Source of the DNA: Brevundimonas sp.
Lineage (GTDB): Bacteria > Pseudomonadota > Alphaproteobacteria > Caulobacterales > Caulobacteraceae
Length of the DNA stretch: 64,000 nt
NCBI RefSeq assembly: GCF_013912005.1
Contig: NZ_JACESB010000008.1
Location: 52,711 to 116,710 of the forward strand
Reading direction: 5' to 3'
Positions 35,938-45,367 of the stretch are shown piece after piece. The position numbers were made by a program, and so were the translations under genes. Every line of letters starts with the position of its first letter. The first letter of the stretch is position 1. The notes beneath the pieces are model-generated. The model was not told the origin of the DNA. It did not search any database and saw nothing but the letters and a program-made list of their open reading frames with translations.

Positions 35938-36200
35938 CAGCCGGCGGCGGGGTGCGTGGTCTGCGTCAGGGCCTCCGCGCGAGCCTCGGCGAAGATTTCA
36001 TCGACGCTGCGCTCGCTGACGCCGCTGGCCCGGGCCTCGTCCACCAGCCGCTCCAGGTGGGCGATCTTCCCGGCCCTCACCTGCTCGCGACGGAGGAGGT
36101 CGCGCACCACCTCGCCCGCGTCCCGGTAGCGGCCGGCGCGGACCTGCGCCTCGACCCAGGCGTTCAGGTCTTCCGGGAGGGAGACGGTGATCTCGGCCAT
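35937..36200 (-). CDS. parD: ParD-family antitoxin
   Basis: An 87-residue antitoxin: a ribbon-helix-helix N-terminus (EITVSLPEDLNAWVEAQVRAGRYRDAGEVVRDLLRREQ) for DNA binding and a C-terminal helix (AHLERLVDEARASGVSERSVDEIFAEARAEAL) to wrap the toxin. The order antitoxin-toxin and the overlap are standard for parDE, and the complex should repress its own promoter. An operator was not identified. Confidence 0.92.
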   Translation of the reverse strand: MAEITVSLPEDLNAWVEAQVRAGRYRDAGEVVRDLLRREQVRAGKIAHLERLVDEARASGVSERSVDEIFAEARAEALTQTTHPAAG

Positions 36201-36249
36201 GGCTACAGGGTCTGCCTCGCGCCGGCGCCTGTCAACGCGGGGCCAACCC

Positions 36250-37611
36250 TCAGTAGGCGAAGTCGCGGTACACCCGCTCCACGTCCCCCTGCCAGTCGCC
36301 GTGGTACAGCTCCAGCAGGCGCTCGGCGGGAGTGATCCCGCTGTCGGCGATGTCCTCCAGCTCCGACAGGTAGCCGCGCTCGTCGACCATGCCGCCGGAG
36401 AAGCGGGCCCGGTTCTTCAGCCCCTGCCGGGCGATGGCGACCAGGTCCCGGGCGACGTCCTGCACCGTGCGGCCGGCCACCTCCGCCTTGAGCCCGAGCC
36501 GGGTGACGTCGCGGCGCAGGCGCTCGTGGTCGGCGATGTCCCAGTCCTTGACCAGGTCCCAGGCCGCCGCCAGCGACGGCGCGTCGTACAGCACCCCGGC
36601 CCACAGGGCGGGCAGGGCGCAGATCCGGCTCCACGGTCCGCCGTCGGCGCCGCGCATCTCGAGGTACTGCTTCAGCCGCACCTCCGGGAACAGGGTGGTC
36701 AGGTGGTCGGCCCAGTCCTTCTTCGTCGCCCGCTCGCCCGGCAGGGCGTCCAGCCGGCCGTCCATGAAGGCGCGGAACGACTGGCCCGACAGGTCGACGT
36801 AGCGCTCGCCGCGCTTGGCGAAATACATCGGCGTGTCGAGCGCATAGTCCGCGTAGCGCTCGAAGCCGAAGCCGTCCTCGAACACGAAGTCCAGCATGCC
36901 GGTGCGGTCGGGATCGGTGTCGGTCCAGACATTGGCCCGCGCCGTCAGGAAGCCGTTCGGCCGGCCTTCCGTGAACGGACTGTTGGCGAACAGGGCCGTG
37001 GCGACCGGCTGCAGCGCCAGCGAGGTGCGGAACTTCAGCACCATGTCCGCCTCGCTGTCGAAGTCGAGGTTGGCCTGGATGGTGCAGGTGCGCAGCATCA
37101 TGTCGAGGCCCAGCGCGCCCTTCTTGGGCATGTAGGCCCGCATGATGTCGTAGCGGCCCTTGGGCATGACCGGCACGTCCTCGCGCCGCCACATCGGGTC
37201 GAAGCCGAGGCCGAGGAAGCCCAGCCCCAGCTGGTCGGCGACCTGCTTGACCTCGACCAGGTGGCGCCCCGTCTCGTCGCAGATGCCGTGGATGTCCTTC
37301 AGCGGGGCCCCCGACAGCTCGAACTGGCCGCCCGGTTCGAGGCTGATCGAGGCGGTGAACCCCTCGTCGTTCCGCCGCTCGAGGGCGATGACGTGCCCGC
37401 CTTCCCGCACCGGCGTCCAGCCGAAGCGCTGCAGCGCTTCCAGCATGGCGCGGATGCCGCTCTCGCCCTCATAGGCGGGCCGGCGGAGGCTCGACTTGTC
37501 GAAGCCGAATTTCTCGTGCTCGGCGCCGATGCGCCATTGCTCCCGGGGCTTGATCCCCTTCGACATGGCGCCGATCAGGTCGTCGCGGGTAAGCGGTTCG
37601 GCTTCGGCCAT
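36250..37611 (-). CDS. gshA: Glutamate-cysteine ligase
   Basis: A 453-residue ligase of the plant/alphaproteobacterial type that joins glutamate and cysteine in the first step of glutathione synthesis. RIGAEHEKFGF at the N-terminus, GGQFELSGAPLKDIH, GFLGLGFDP, and RTCTIQANLDFDSEADMVLKFR are characteristic. The length fits. The gene is alone on the minus strand between parDE and an ion-channel gene. Its product supports the glyoxalase II route seen upstream. Confidence 0.95.
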   Translation of the reverse strand: MAEAEPLTRDDLIGAMSKGIKPREQWRIGAEHEKFGFDKSSLRRPAYEGESGIRAMLEALQRFGWTPVREGGHVIALERRNDEGFTASISLEPGGQFELSGAPLKDIHGICDETGRHLVEVKQVADQLGLGFLGLGFDPMWRREDVPVMPKGRYDIMRAYMPKKGALGLDMMLRTCTIQANLDFDSEADMVLKFRTSLALQPVATALFANSPFTEGRPNGFLTARANVWTDTDPDRTGMLDFVFEDGFGFERYADYALDTPMYFAKRGERYVDLSGQSFRAFMDGRLDALPGERATKKDWADHLTTLFPEVRLKQYLEMRGADGGPWSRICALPALWAGVLYDAPSLAAAWDLVKDWDIADHERLRRDVTRLGLKAEVAGRTVQDVARDLVAIARQGLKNRARFSGGMVDERGYLSELEDIADSGITPAERLLELYHGDWQGDVERVYRDFAY

Positions 37612-37664
37612 GCGGATCTGTAACCCCTCGTGTCGCGGCTAGATGGGCCGCCGCGCTTCGCTGC

Positions 37665-38117
37665 TCAAGAGGGGTCCGGACGCGGGCGACGGCGGCGCAC
37701 CGTGAACGGCGTCATGACCGAGACGAAGAAGGCCACCGACCACCCCAGCAGGATCGCGCCGGCGACGCCCTCGATGGCCCCCAGCAGCCGCCACGGCGGG
37801 GCCATCAGCTCGTCGCTGTAGCCGATCGAGCCGTAGCTGATGCTGGAGAAGTACACCCCGTCCCGCAGCGTCTCCACCGCGCCGATGACCCGGTACACGG
37901 CGGCGTAAAGCCAGATCTCCACCCCGTGGATGACGAACAGGCCCAGCACCACGCCGATGGTCAGCAGCGAGTGCCGCCACAACGGATCGGCCATCGGAAC
38001 CGGGCCCCGCCGGGCCTCGTAGATCTCCAGCAGCCGGCCGAGGCCCTGCAGGCCGAAGCCGTGGACGCCCACCGCCAGCAGGGCGAGCACCGTCGACAGG
38101 GCCAGCTCGTTGAACAT
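37665..38117 (-). CDS. Two-helix ion-channel-like protein with altered selectivity filter
   Basis: A 150-residue membrane protein with helices near residues 8-28, 50-72 and 108-130 and a pore segment YFSSISYGSIGYSDELMAPP between the last two. In potassium channels this segment is T-x-G-Y-G-D; here it reads SIGYSD. The arrangement fits the Ion_trans_2 family, with a third, N-terminal helix. The altered filter suggests different ion selectivity or a structural role. It follows rsmE on the same strand. Confidence 0.75.
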   Translation of the reverse strand: MFNELALSTVLALLAVGVHGFGLQGLGRLLEIYEARRGPVPMADPLWRHSLLTIGVVLGLFVIHGVEIWLYAAVYRVIGAVETLRDGVYFSSISYGSIGYSDELMAPPWRLLGAIEGVAGAILLGWSVAFFVSVMTPFTVRRRRPRPDPS

Positions 38118-38162
38118 GCGGCCATCTTGCCCGGATCGCGGGAACGGACAAGACGCCGGCGC

Positions 38163-38882
38163 TCAGCGTTCCCAGTCGCCGACCGCCGCCTGCCACAGCG
38201 TCAGCGCCGTCGCCGCCGCCGTGTCGGCGCGCAGCACCCGCGGGCCCAGGGAGACGGCGGTGGTGAACGGCAGGCTCCGCAGCCGCTCGCGCTCCTCCGG
38301 CGAAAAGCCGCCCTCCGGCCCGATCAGGATGGCCCACGGGCCCTCGCCGGCCCCGCTCAGCGCCTTCAGCGCCGGTTCGCCGCCGGTCTCGTCGCAGAAC
38401 ATCAGCCGCCGCCGCCCGTCCCAGCCGTCCAGCACCTCGGCCAGCTTCCGCGGCCCCTCCACCGCCGGCACGTCCAGCCGCCCGGTCTGTTCTGCGCTTT
38501 CCTCGGCGATGGCCGCCAGCCGGTCCATGCGCAGGTGCTGCGGCTGCGTCCGCGCCGTGGTCACCAGGCCGATCCGCGACGCCCCCAGCTCGGTGGCCTT
38601 CTCCACGGCGAACTCCAGCGCCGACTTCTTCACCGGGGCGATCAGCAGGTGCACGTCCGGCGGCGTGACCTGCTCGCGGACCCGCTCCCCGGCCCGCAGC
38701 ACCACCCCCTTCTTCAACACCTCGCCCACGACGCAGCGCCACTCGCCGTCGGTCCCGTTGAAGACGAGCAGCGGATCGCCCGCCTTCAGGCGCATCACCT
38801 GGGTCAGGTAGCGCGACTGCTCGAGCGTGGGCGCGAGCGCCGCGCCGGCGGACAGGGGCTGGGGGACGTAGAGGCGGATCAC
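38163..38882 (-). CDS. rsmE: 16S rRNA (uracil-1498-N3)-methyltransferase
   Basis: A 239-residue SPOUT methyltransferase. The N-terminal PUA-like part contains LTQVMRLKAGD, and the SAM-binding knot is LIGPEGGFSPEE with VSLGPRVLRADTAAATAL. LLIAPVKKSALEFAVEKATELG is another hallmark. It methylates U1498 in 16S rRNA. It starts with GTG at 38882, ten bases after the stop of the permease gene, so the two may be co-transcribed. Confidence 0.95.
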   Translation of the reverse strand: MIRLYVPQPLSAGAALAPTLEQSRYLTQVMRLKAGDPLLVFNGTDGEWRCVVGEVLKKGVVLRAGERVREQVTPPDVHLLIAPVKKSALEFAVEKATELGASRIGLVTTARTQPQHLRMDRLAAIAEESAEQTGRLDVPAVEGPRKLAEVLDGWDGRRRLMFCDETGGEPALKALSGAGEGPWAILIGPEGGFSPEERERLRSLPFTTAVSLGPRVLRADTAAATALTLWQAAVGDWER

Positions 38883-38891
38883 CCGTCGATT

Positions 38892-40304
38892 CTAGTGCGC
38901 CGACTCCGGACTGGATAGGCCCGCCGCCGGCCGGCCGGCGGTCGTCTCGAGCCTCTCCTCCAGATCGCGGACCATGGCGCGCCACGCCTCGCCCGTCCGG
39001 TGCAGGGCCTCGTCCAGCACCGCCGGCGGCGCGGCGTGCGCGACCCCGGCCTGCTCGGCCCGGGTCGGCGTCGGCGTCCAGCCGGTCAGGTGCAGCATGA
39101 CCGCGAAACCGGCGACATAGGCGAGGGGGACGTACCAGCCCCGCCGGAGCCATTCGACCACCGATCGGGTCTCCGGAAACTGCGCCGACACCGCCACCCC
39201 GGCCGACGAGCCGAACCACATCATCGAGCCGCCGAAGCCGACGGCGAAGGCCAGCACGCCCCAGTCATAGCCGCCCTGCTTGAGCGCCAGCGCGGTCAGC
39301 GGGATGTTGTCGAACACCGAGGACAGCACGCCGAGACCCAGGGCCGTGCGCCAGCCGGCCTCGGGCAGCCGGTCGACCGGCATCAGCGAGGCGGTGGCCA
39401 CGAGCGCCGTCAGGAACAGGGCGCTCTTCGCCGCCCCGCCCAGCACCGACAGCTTCGGCATGCGGACCGGCGCGGTCAGGACCAGGGCCGCCCACAGGCT
39501 CAGGCCCAGCCACGGCGCCCGGTCCTGGTGCTGCGGATACCAGGCGTTGCCGGCGAAATTCACCGCCAGCAGGGTCAGCAGGATGAACAGGACGACGCCC
39601 GCCCGCACCCGGTCGATGCGCGGGGCGTCGGGCGCGACGTGGCGCTGGATCGGCGCATGCCGTTGCTGCTGCAGGGCGGCGGGCAGGCCGAAGATCAGCA
39701 GGGCGACGCCCGCGGCGACGAAGGCCTTCACCACCGCCAGCGGCGAGACGCCGCTGATCCACATCATGGTGGTGGTCGTGTCGCCCAGCACGCTGCCCGC
39801 GCCGCCCGCGTTGGCCGCCGCCACGATCGCGGCCAGATAGCCGACGCCCACCTTGCCGTGGAACACATGGCGCGCGGCCACCGCGCCGATGACGGCGGCG
39901 GCGATGTTGTCGAGGAAGATCGACATGACGAAGACCAGGCCCAGCAGGGCCAGGCCGCCGGTCCAGCCGTCCGGCAGGATGCGCGGCATGGCCTCGGGAA
40001 TGTTGCTGCGCTCGAACTGGCTGGCCAGCAGGGCGAAGCCCAGCAGCAGCAGGGCCAGGTTGCCGAGCAGCACCGCCTCGTGCGCCGCGTGGGCGAGCAG
40101 TCCGTCCACCCCGGTTCCGTGGGCGAAGCCCGAAACCAGAAGCTTGAATCCGACGGTCGCCGCCAGCCCCGCCAGGGCGACCAGCAGCGGTCGCCGGTGG
40201 AAGACGGCGACGCCTGCCAGCGTCAGTCCGAAGATCAGAAACTCGACCGGCGTCGAACGCAGGCCGGCCGCCGCCGCAAGGGCGGCTTCCCCTAACGAAC
40301 TCAT
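38892..40304 (-). CDS. ArsB/NhaD-superfamily permease
   Basis: A 470-residue integral membrane protein of the ion-transporter superfamily that includes NhaD and citrate transporters, with about eleven helices. Diagnostic are MSIFLDNIAAAVIGAVAARHVF, ANAGGAGSVLGDTTTTMMWISGVS and SSVFDNIPLTALALKQGG. These repeats form the substrate core. The ion is not clear; Na+/H+ exchange or anion transport are both possible. A GGGGGATG ribosome site precedes the ATG at 40304. A polar C-terminal tail of about 70 residues is unusual. Confidence 0.8.
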   Translation of the reverse strand: MSSLGEAALAAAAGLRSTPVEFLIFGLTLAGVAVFHRRPLLVALAGLAATVGFKLLVSGFAHGTGVDGLLAHAAHEAVLLGNLALLLLGFALLASQFERSNIPEAMPRILPDGWTGGLALLGLVFVMSIFLDNIAAAVIGAVAARHVFHGKVGVGYLAAIVAAANAGGAGSVLGDTTTTMMWISGVSPLAVVKAFVAAGVALLIFGLPAALQQQRHAPIQRHVAPDAPRIDRVRAGVVLFILLTLLAVNFAGNAWYPQHQDRAPWLGLSLWAALVLTAPVRMPKLSVLGGAAKSALFLTALVATASLMPVDRLPEAGWRTALGLGVLSSVFDNIPLTALALKQGGYDWGVLAFAVGFGGSMMWFGSSAGVAVSAQFPETRSVVEWLRRGWYVPLAYVAGFAVMLHLTGWTPTPTRAEQAGVAHAAPPAVLDEALHRTGEAWRAMVRDLEERLETTAGRPAAGLSSPESAH

Positions 40305-40510
40305 GAAACAGCATCCCCCGATGTCGGAGGCAGACTGCAAAGCTTGACCGTTAACCGTCTACCGCGAGGCCGCGACGCGCGCCGGATTTCCGGAACGCTG
40401 TTGCGCGGACGATGCTATTGGTTCGTGATCGGATCGTCTCCCGGGCGGCAGGGCGGATCAGGCCGGCGGCCGCCGCGTTGGTTTCCCCGGATGACTGCGG
40501 GAGGCCCGCG
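40305..40510. other. Gap between divergent permease and GXWXG genes
   Basis: A 206-base gap with no gene. Direct repeat ACCGT-TA-ACCGT at about 40346 and a GCTATTGG element near 40413 could belong to the two divergent promoters. Nothing else was recognised. Confidence 0.3.
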
Positions 40511-41041
40511 ATGCCGTGGCTGAAGACCTGGGCCGACGAGGGCCGGACGACGGCCGCGGCCCTGGACGCCTTCGACGCCCTGCCCGCCGTGACGCCCGAC
40601 GTCATGATCGGGACCTGGCGCGGTTCGGAGCTGCCCACGGGCCACCCGCTGGACGGCCTGCTGGCCTTCCACGGCTGGCGCGGCAAGCGGTTCATCGACG
40701 CCGACCGGGTCGATCCGCTGCTGTTTGGCCGCGACAACGAGGTCCTGGCCCTCGACCCGGCCCGCCTGCCTCTGGGCCTGGCCTTGGCCCTGCCGCGCAT
40801 CGCCCGGACCGACGCCGCCCGCGGCCTGTTCCGCCTCGTCCGGCCGTTGATCAGCACCCGGAAGCCCAAGGCCCGACTGCGATCCGTGGCCCATCGCGGC
40901 CGGGTGTCGGCGGCGATGATCTACGACGACCTGCCGATCATCGATCACTTCCGCCAGATCGACGCCGACCGGGTGCTGGGCCTGATGGACCTGCGCCCGA
41001 CGCCGCAGCCCTTTTTCTTTCTGCTGACCCGCGAGCGCTAG
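40511..41041 (+). CDS. GXWXG / DUF4334 protein
   Basis: A 176-residue protein with the GXWXG N-terminal domain (MIGTWRGSELPTGHPLDGLLAFHGWRGKRF) and a DUF4334 C-terminus (MIYDDLPIIDHFRQIDADRVLGLMDLRP then FFFLLTRER). Such proteins occur alone in many actinobacteria and alphaproteobacteria and may bind lipids or heme-like ligands; the role is unknown. A GGGAGG ribosome site lies seven bases before ATG 40511. Its TAG shares a CTAG with the convergent acyl-CoA dehydrogenase. Confidence 0.88.
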   Translation: MPWLKTWADEGRTTAAALDAFDALPAVTPDVMIGTWRGSELPTGHPLDGLLAFHGWRGKRFIDADRVDPLLFGRDNEVLALDPARLPLGLALALPRIARTDAARGLFRLVRPLISTRKPKARLRSVAHRGRVSAAMIYDDLPIIDHFRQIDADRVLGLMDLRPTPQPFFFLLTRER

Positions 41042-42201
41042 AGCGTCCGCGCGATCAGCAGCTTCATGATCTCGTTGGTGCCGCCGTAGATCCGCTGCAC
41101 CCGGGCGTCCTTGTACAGCTGGGCGATCGGGTACTCGTTCATGTAGCCGTAGCCGCCGTGCAGCTGCAGCATCTCGTCGATGGTCTCGCCCTGGATGTCC
41201 GTCACCCAGTACTTGGCCATCGAGGCGGTCGCCGCGTCCAGCTCGCCCTTCAGGTGGCGCTCGATGCAGTGGTCGACGAAGACCTTGGCCACCGTCAGCT
41301 TGGTCTTCACCTCGGCCAGCTTGAACTGGGTGTTCTGGAAGTCGAGGATGCGCTTGCCGAAGGCCTTGCGCTCCTTGACGTAGGCCAGGGTGTGCTCCAG
41401 CCCGCGCTCGGCCGCGGCCACGCCCTGCACGGCGATGTTCAGCCGCTCCTGCGGCAGCTGCTGCATCAGCTGGATGAAGCCCTGGCCCTCGCCGCCGCCG
41501 ATGATGTTCTCGCCCGGGACCTTCACGTCGTTGAAGAACAGCTCGGAGGTGTCGTTGGCCTCCATGCCGATCTTGTGCAGGTTGCGGCCCCGCTCGAAGC
41601 CCTCGGCCCCGTCGGTCTCGACCACGATCAGGCTGGTGCCCTTGGCGCCTTCCGCCGGATCGGTCTTGGCCACCACGATGATGAAGTTGGCCAGCTGGCC
41701 GTTGGTGATGAAGGTCTTGGACCCGTTCACCACATACTGGCCGCCGGTCTTGATGGCGGTGGTCTTGACCCCCTGCAGGTCCGAGCCGGCGCCCGGCTCG
41801 GTCATGGCGATGGCGCCGACCAGTTCGCCCGACTGCAGCCGCGGCAGCCAGCGCGCCTTCTGCTCCTCGGTGCCGTAGTGCCAGATGTAGGGCATGACGA
41901 TCGCATTGTGCAGCGAGATGCCGAAGTGGTCCGCGCCCTTCCAGCCCAGCTGGCGCATCAGCACCACCTCGTGCCGGTAGTCGCCGCCCATGCCGCCGTC
42001 GGCCTCGGGCATGGAGATGCCCAGCAGCCCCGCCTCGCCGGCGTCGTTCCACAGCTGGCGCGGCACCGAGCTGTCGGCGATCCACTGCGTCACCTTCTCC
42101 GGCGGCGCGTGCTCGTCGATCCACTTGCCGACGCTGTCGGAGAAGAGGGTGATCTCCTCTTCCTGCATGAAGGCGGGGTCGGGGGCGTTGAGGACGTTCA
42201 T
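41038..42201 (-). CDS. Acyl-CoA dehydrogenase
   Basis: A 387-residue flavoprotein that introduces a trans-2 double bond into acyl-CoA and passes electrons to ETF. Family blocks are GAIAMTEPGAGSDLQGVKTTA, NGSKTFITNGQLANFIIVVAKT, ERKAFGKRILDFQNTQFKLAEVKTKL and RVQRIYGGTNEIMKLLIAR. Gly occupies the YGGTNEI position where some subfamilies have the base Glu, as in long-chain and isovaleryl-type enzymes. It begins three bases before the upstream dehydrogenase stop region (TGAGCATG), so the two are coupled. Substrate chain unknown. Confidence 0.93.
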   Translation of the reverse strand: MNVLNAPDPAFMQEEEITLFSDSVGKWIDEHAPPEKVTQWIADSSVPRQLWNDAGEAGLLGISMPEADGGMGGDYRHEVVLMRQLGWKGADHFGISLHNAIVMPYIWHYGTEEQKARWLPRLQSGELVGAIAMTEPGAGSDLQGVKTTAIKTGGQYVVNGSKTFITNGQLANFIIVVAKTDPAEGAKGTSLIVVETDGAEGFERGRNLHKIGMEANDTSELFFNDVKVPGENIIGGGEGQGFIQLMQQLPQERLNIAVQGVAAAERGLEHTLAYVKERKAFGKRILDFQNTQFKLAEVKTKLTVAKVFVDHCIERHLKGELDAATASMAKYWVTDIQGETIDEMLQLHGGYGYMNEYPIAQLYKDARVQRIYGGTNEIMKLLIARTL

Positions 42202-42203
42202 GC

Positions 42204-43988
<1,785 letters not shown>

Positions 43989-43992
43989 GGGA

Positions 43993-44478
43993 CTACGCTC
44001 TCGCTTTGAAGGGCTGGTGATGGTGGTCGGGGTTCAGGCGCTCGCGCAGCAGCGAGGCGTACTCCTCGGCGCCGGGCAGCAGGTCGGGACGGTGCTCGCC
44101 CAGCTTCTGCTCCATCCACTGGCAGGCCTCCTCGGCCGTCTGGATGGCGCCTTCGATGTCTTCCAGCTGCTGCTTCAGCGCCGCGATCTGGGCGCGGTGG
44201 CGGCGCAGGGCCACCGCCATCTGGTGGGCGTTGTGATCCTTGCGGTCGTACAGATCCAGCATCTCCTGGATCTCCTGCAGGCTGAAGCCGATGCGCCGGC
44301 CGCGCAGGATCAGCTTCAGCCGCGCGCGGTCGCGGGCGTCATAGACCCGCGTCTGGCCCTTGCGGGCCGGGGTCAGCAGCCCCTTGTCCTCGTAGAAGCG
44401 CAGCGCCCGCGCCGTCGCCCCGAACTCGCGGCACAGCTGGCGGATCGAATAGGTGCGATGATCGTCGGCGGTCGCCAT
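43993..44478 (-). CDS. MerR-family regulator of the acyl-CoA dehydrogenase operon (LiuR-like)
   Basis: A 161-residue MerR protein. The winged helix is TYSIRQLCREFGATARALRFYEDKGLLTPARKGQTRVYDARDRARLKLIL and a long coiled coil (about 85-130) forms the dimer. The metal-binding cysteine pattern of metal-sensing MerR proteins is absent. The layout, MerR followed by acyl-CoA dehydrogenases, and the palindrome upstream recall LiuR, which controls branched-chain and fatty-acid degradation. It leads the three-gene operon. Confidence 0.88.
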   Translation of the reverse strand: MATADDHRTYSIRQLCREFGATARALRFYEDKGLLTPARKGQTRVYDARDRARLKLILRGRRIGFSLQEIQEMLDLYDRKDHNAHQMAVALRRHRAQIAALKQQLEDIEGAIQTAEEACQWMEQKLGEHRPDLLPGAEEYASLLRERLNPDHHHQPFKARA

Positions 44479-44497
44479 GGCCGCCAGATAAGCCGAA

Positions 44498-44515
44498 CTT
44501 TACGTGCACGTAAAG
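44498..44515. promoter_or_regulatory. Perfect 18-bp palindrome upstream of the MerR gene
   Basis: CTTTACGTGCACGTAAAG is a perfect palindrome 20 bases upstream of the ATG. Its TTTACG half-sites resemble those I recall for LiuR-type MerR operators. It is the likely operator of the acyl-CoA dehydrogenase operon. Confidence 0.75.
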
Positions 44516-44531
44516 GGAAGGTTCGGGTGAG

Positions 44532-44642
44532 GGCGCAGGCGGCAGGCAGCAGGCAGCAGAATCTGTTGTGACCCGTCCTCGACCCGCCGCGCCACCGCCG
44601 CTTCGGCCTGCTGCCTGCTGCCTGCTGCCTGCCGCCTGCGCC
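44532..44642. repeat. 28-bp perfect inverted repeat built from heptamers
   Basis: Arms at 44532-44559 and 44615-44642 are exact inverse copies (28 bp) around a 55-base centre. The right part is a run of CCTGCTG heptamers (three copies at 44607-44627, then CCTGCCG) ending at the doxX stop codon. No T run follows, so a classic terminator is unlikely. Confidence 0.85.
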
Positions 44643-45065
44643 TCAGCGCACTTCCCGCGCCCGCATCCACAGCACCGGCGCGGTGATGGCGATCAGCGCC
44701 AGGTTGGTCGCGGCCAGCCCGAACTCCAGGCCGAGCGCATGCAGCGCCAGCATGATCACCTCCAGCGCCAGCAGGCCGGCGGCGGCCACCACCAGCAGCG
44801 GCCGCCCCTGCTTCCACGACACCAGCGGCGCCAGGACCAGGACAGCCAGCACGATCTCGGCCACGCCCAGGCCGCGCACCAGGTTCTCCGGCGCGAACGC
44901 CGGCCAGCGCATCAGCTCGACGAGGTTCGTCATCGGCTCGGTCACCTTGGCGTAGCCGGCGGCGATGAAGAACATCGCGATCCAGCCCTGCAGGGTCCAC
45001 AGGGTCAGGTTGCGGTAGCTCGCATTCAGCCGCGAGCGGGCGGGGGAGAGGGCCTGGGAAGTCAT
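44643..45065 (-). CDS. DoxX-like membrane protein
   Basis: A 140-residue DoxX-like protein with four predicted helices (GWIAMFFIAAGYAKV, LVRGLGVAEIVLAVLVLAPLVSW, RPLLVVAAAGLLALEVIMLALHAL, LALIAITAPVLWMRA). The conserved FFIAAGYAKVT and the Glu in VAEIVLA fit. Function unknown; relatives appear in redox or quinone contexts. ATG at 45065, within CATATG, gives the usual length, but no good ribosome site is seen. A longer upstream start is possible. Confidence 0.75.
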   Translation of the reverse strand: MTSQALSPARSRLNASYRNLTLWTLQGWIAMFFIAAGYAKVTEPMTNLVELMRWPAFAPENLVRGLGVAEIVLAVLVLAPLVSWKQGRPLLVVAAAGLLALEVIMLALHALGLEFGLAATNLALIAITAPVLWMRAREVR

Positions 45066-45367
45066 ATGTGCGACGCCCGGGGAGGGGCGCTCTTCTTGAT
45101 TGGTAACAGTGGTGAGATCGGTTTGCCCGGCCGTCTCCGCAAGGGGGGCGGCCGGAAGCGTAACCATCCGTGACCGCCTTGTGCGGAGCGCCGGCGGCCA
45201 AAGCGTGGCCGCACCTATAATTCGTTGTAATGCGCCGCGGGCCGGCGGCGGGCGCCGGCCGGCGTCGGAGCAGGGGGAGGCGGGGCAGGTCATCGGCTCA
45301 CCGGGGCAGCGCTTCGGACCCCTCCCGTCTACTGCCAGCCTGCTGCCGCCCTGCTGTCAGCAGCGGC
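45066..45367. other. Gap between doxX and selO with inverted repeats
   Basis: A 302-base gap without a convincing gene. GCGGCCA-N5-TGGCCGC is at 45195-45213, immediately before TATAAT (45217-45222, plus strand) with no plus-strand gene after it. CTGCTG-T-CAGCAG is at 45351-45363, just after the selO stop, and its neighbours resemble the repeat after doxX. The doxX promoter should lie in the left half. Confidence 0.5.

Noticed and set aside
44527-44642. 28-bp inverted repeat as a CRISPR or transposon end
   Set aside because: Only two arms, no spacer series, no transposase or target duplication; heptamer structure explains it better.
45195-45222. TATAAT with a 7-bp inverted repeat as a small-RNA promoter
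   Set aside because: No -35 at the right distance, no transcript unit or terminator downstream; kept only as gap content.
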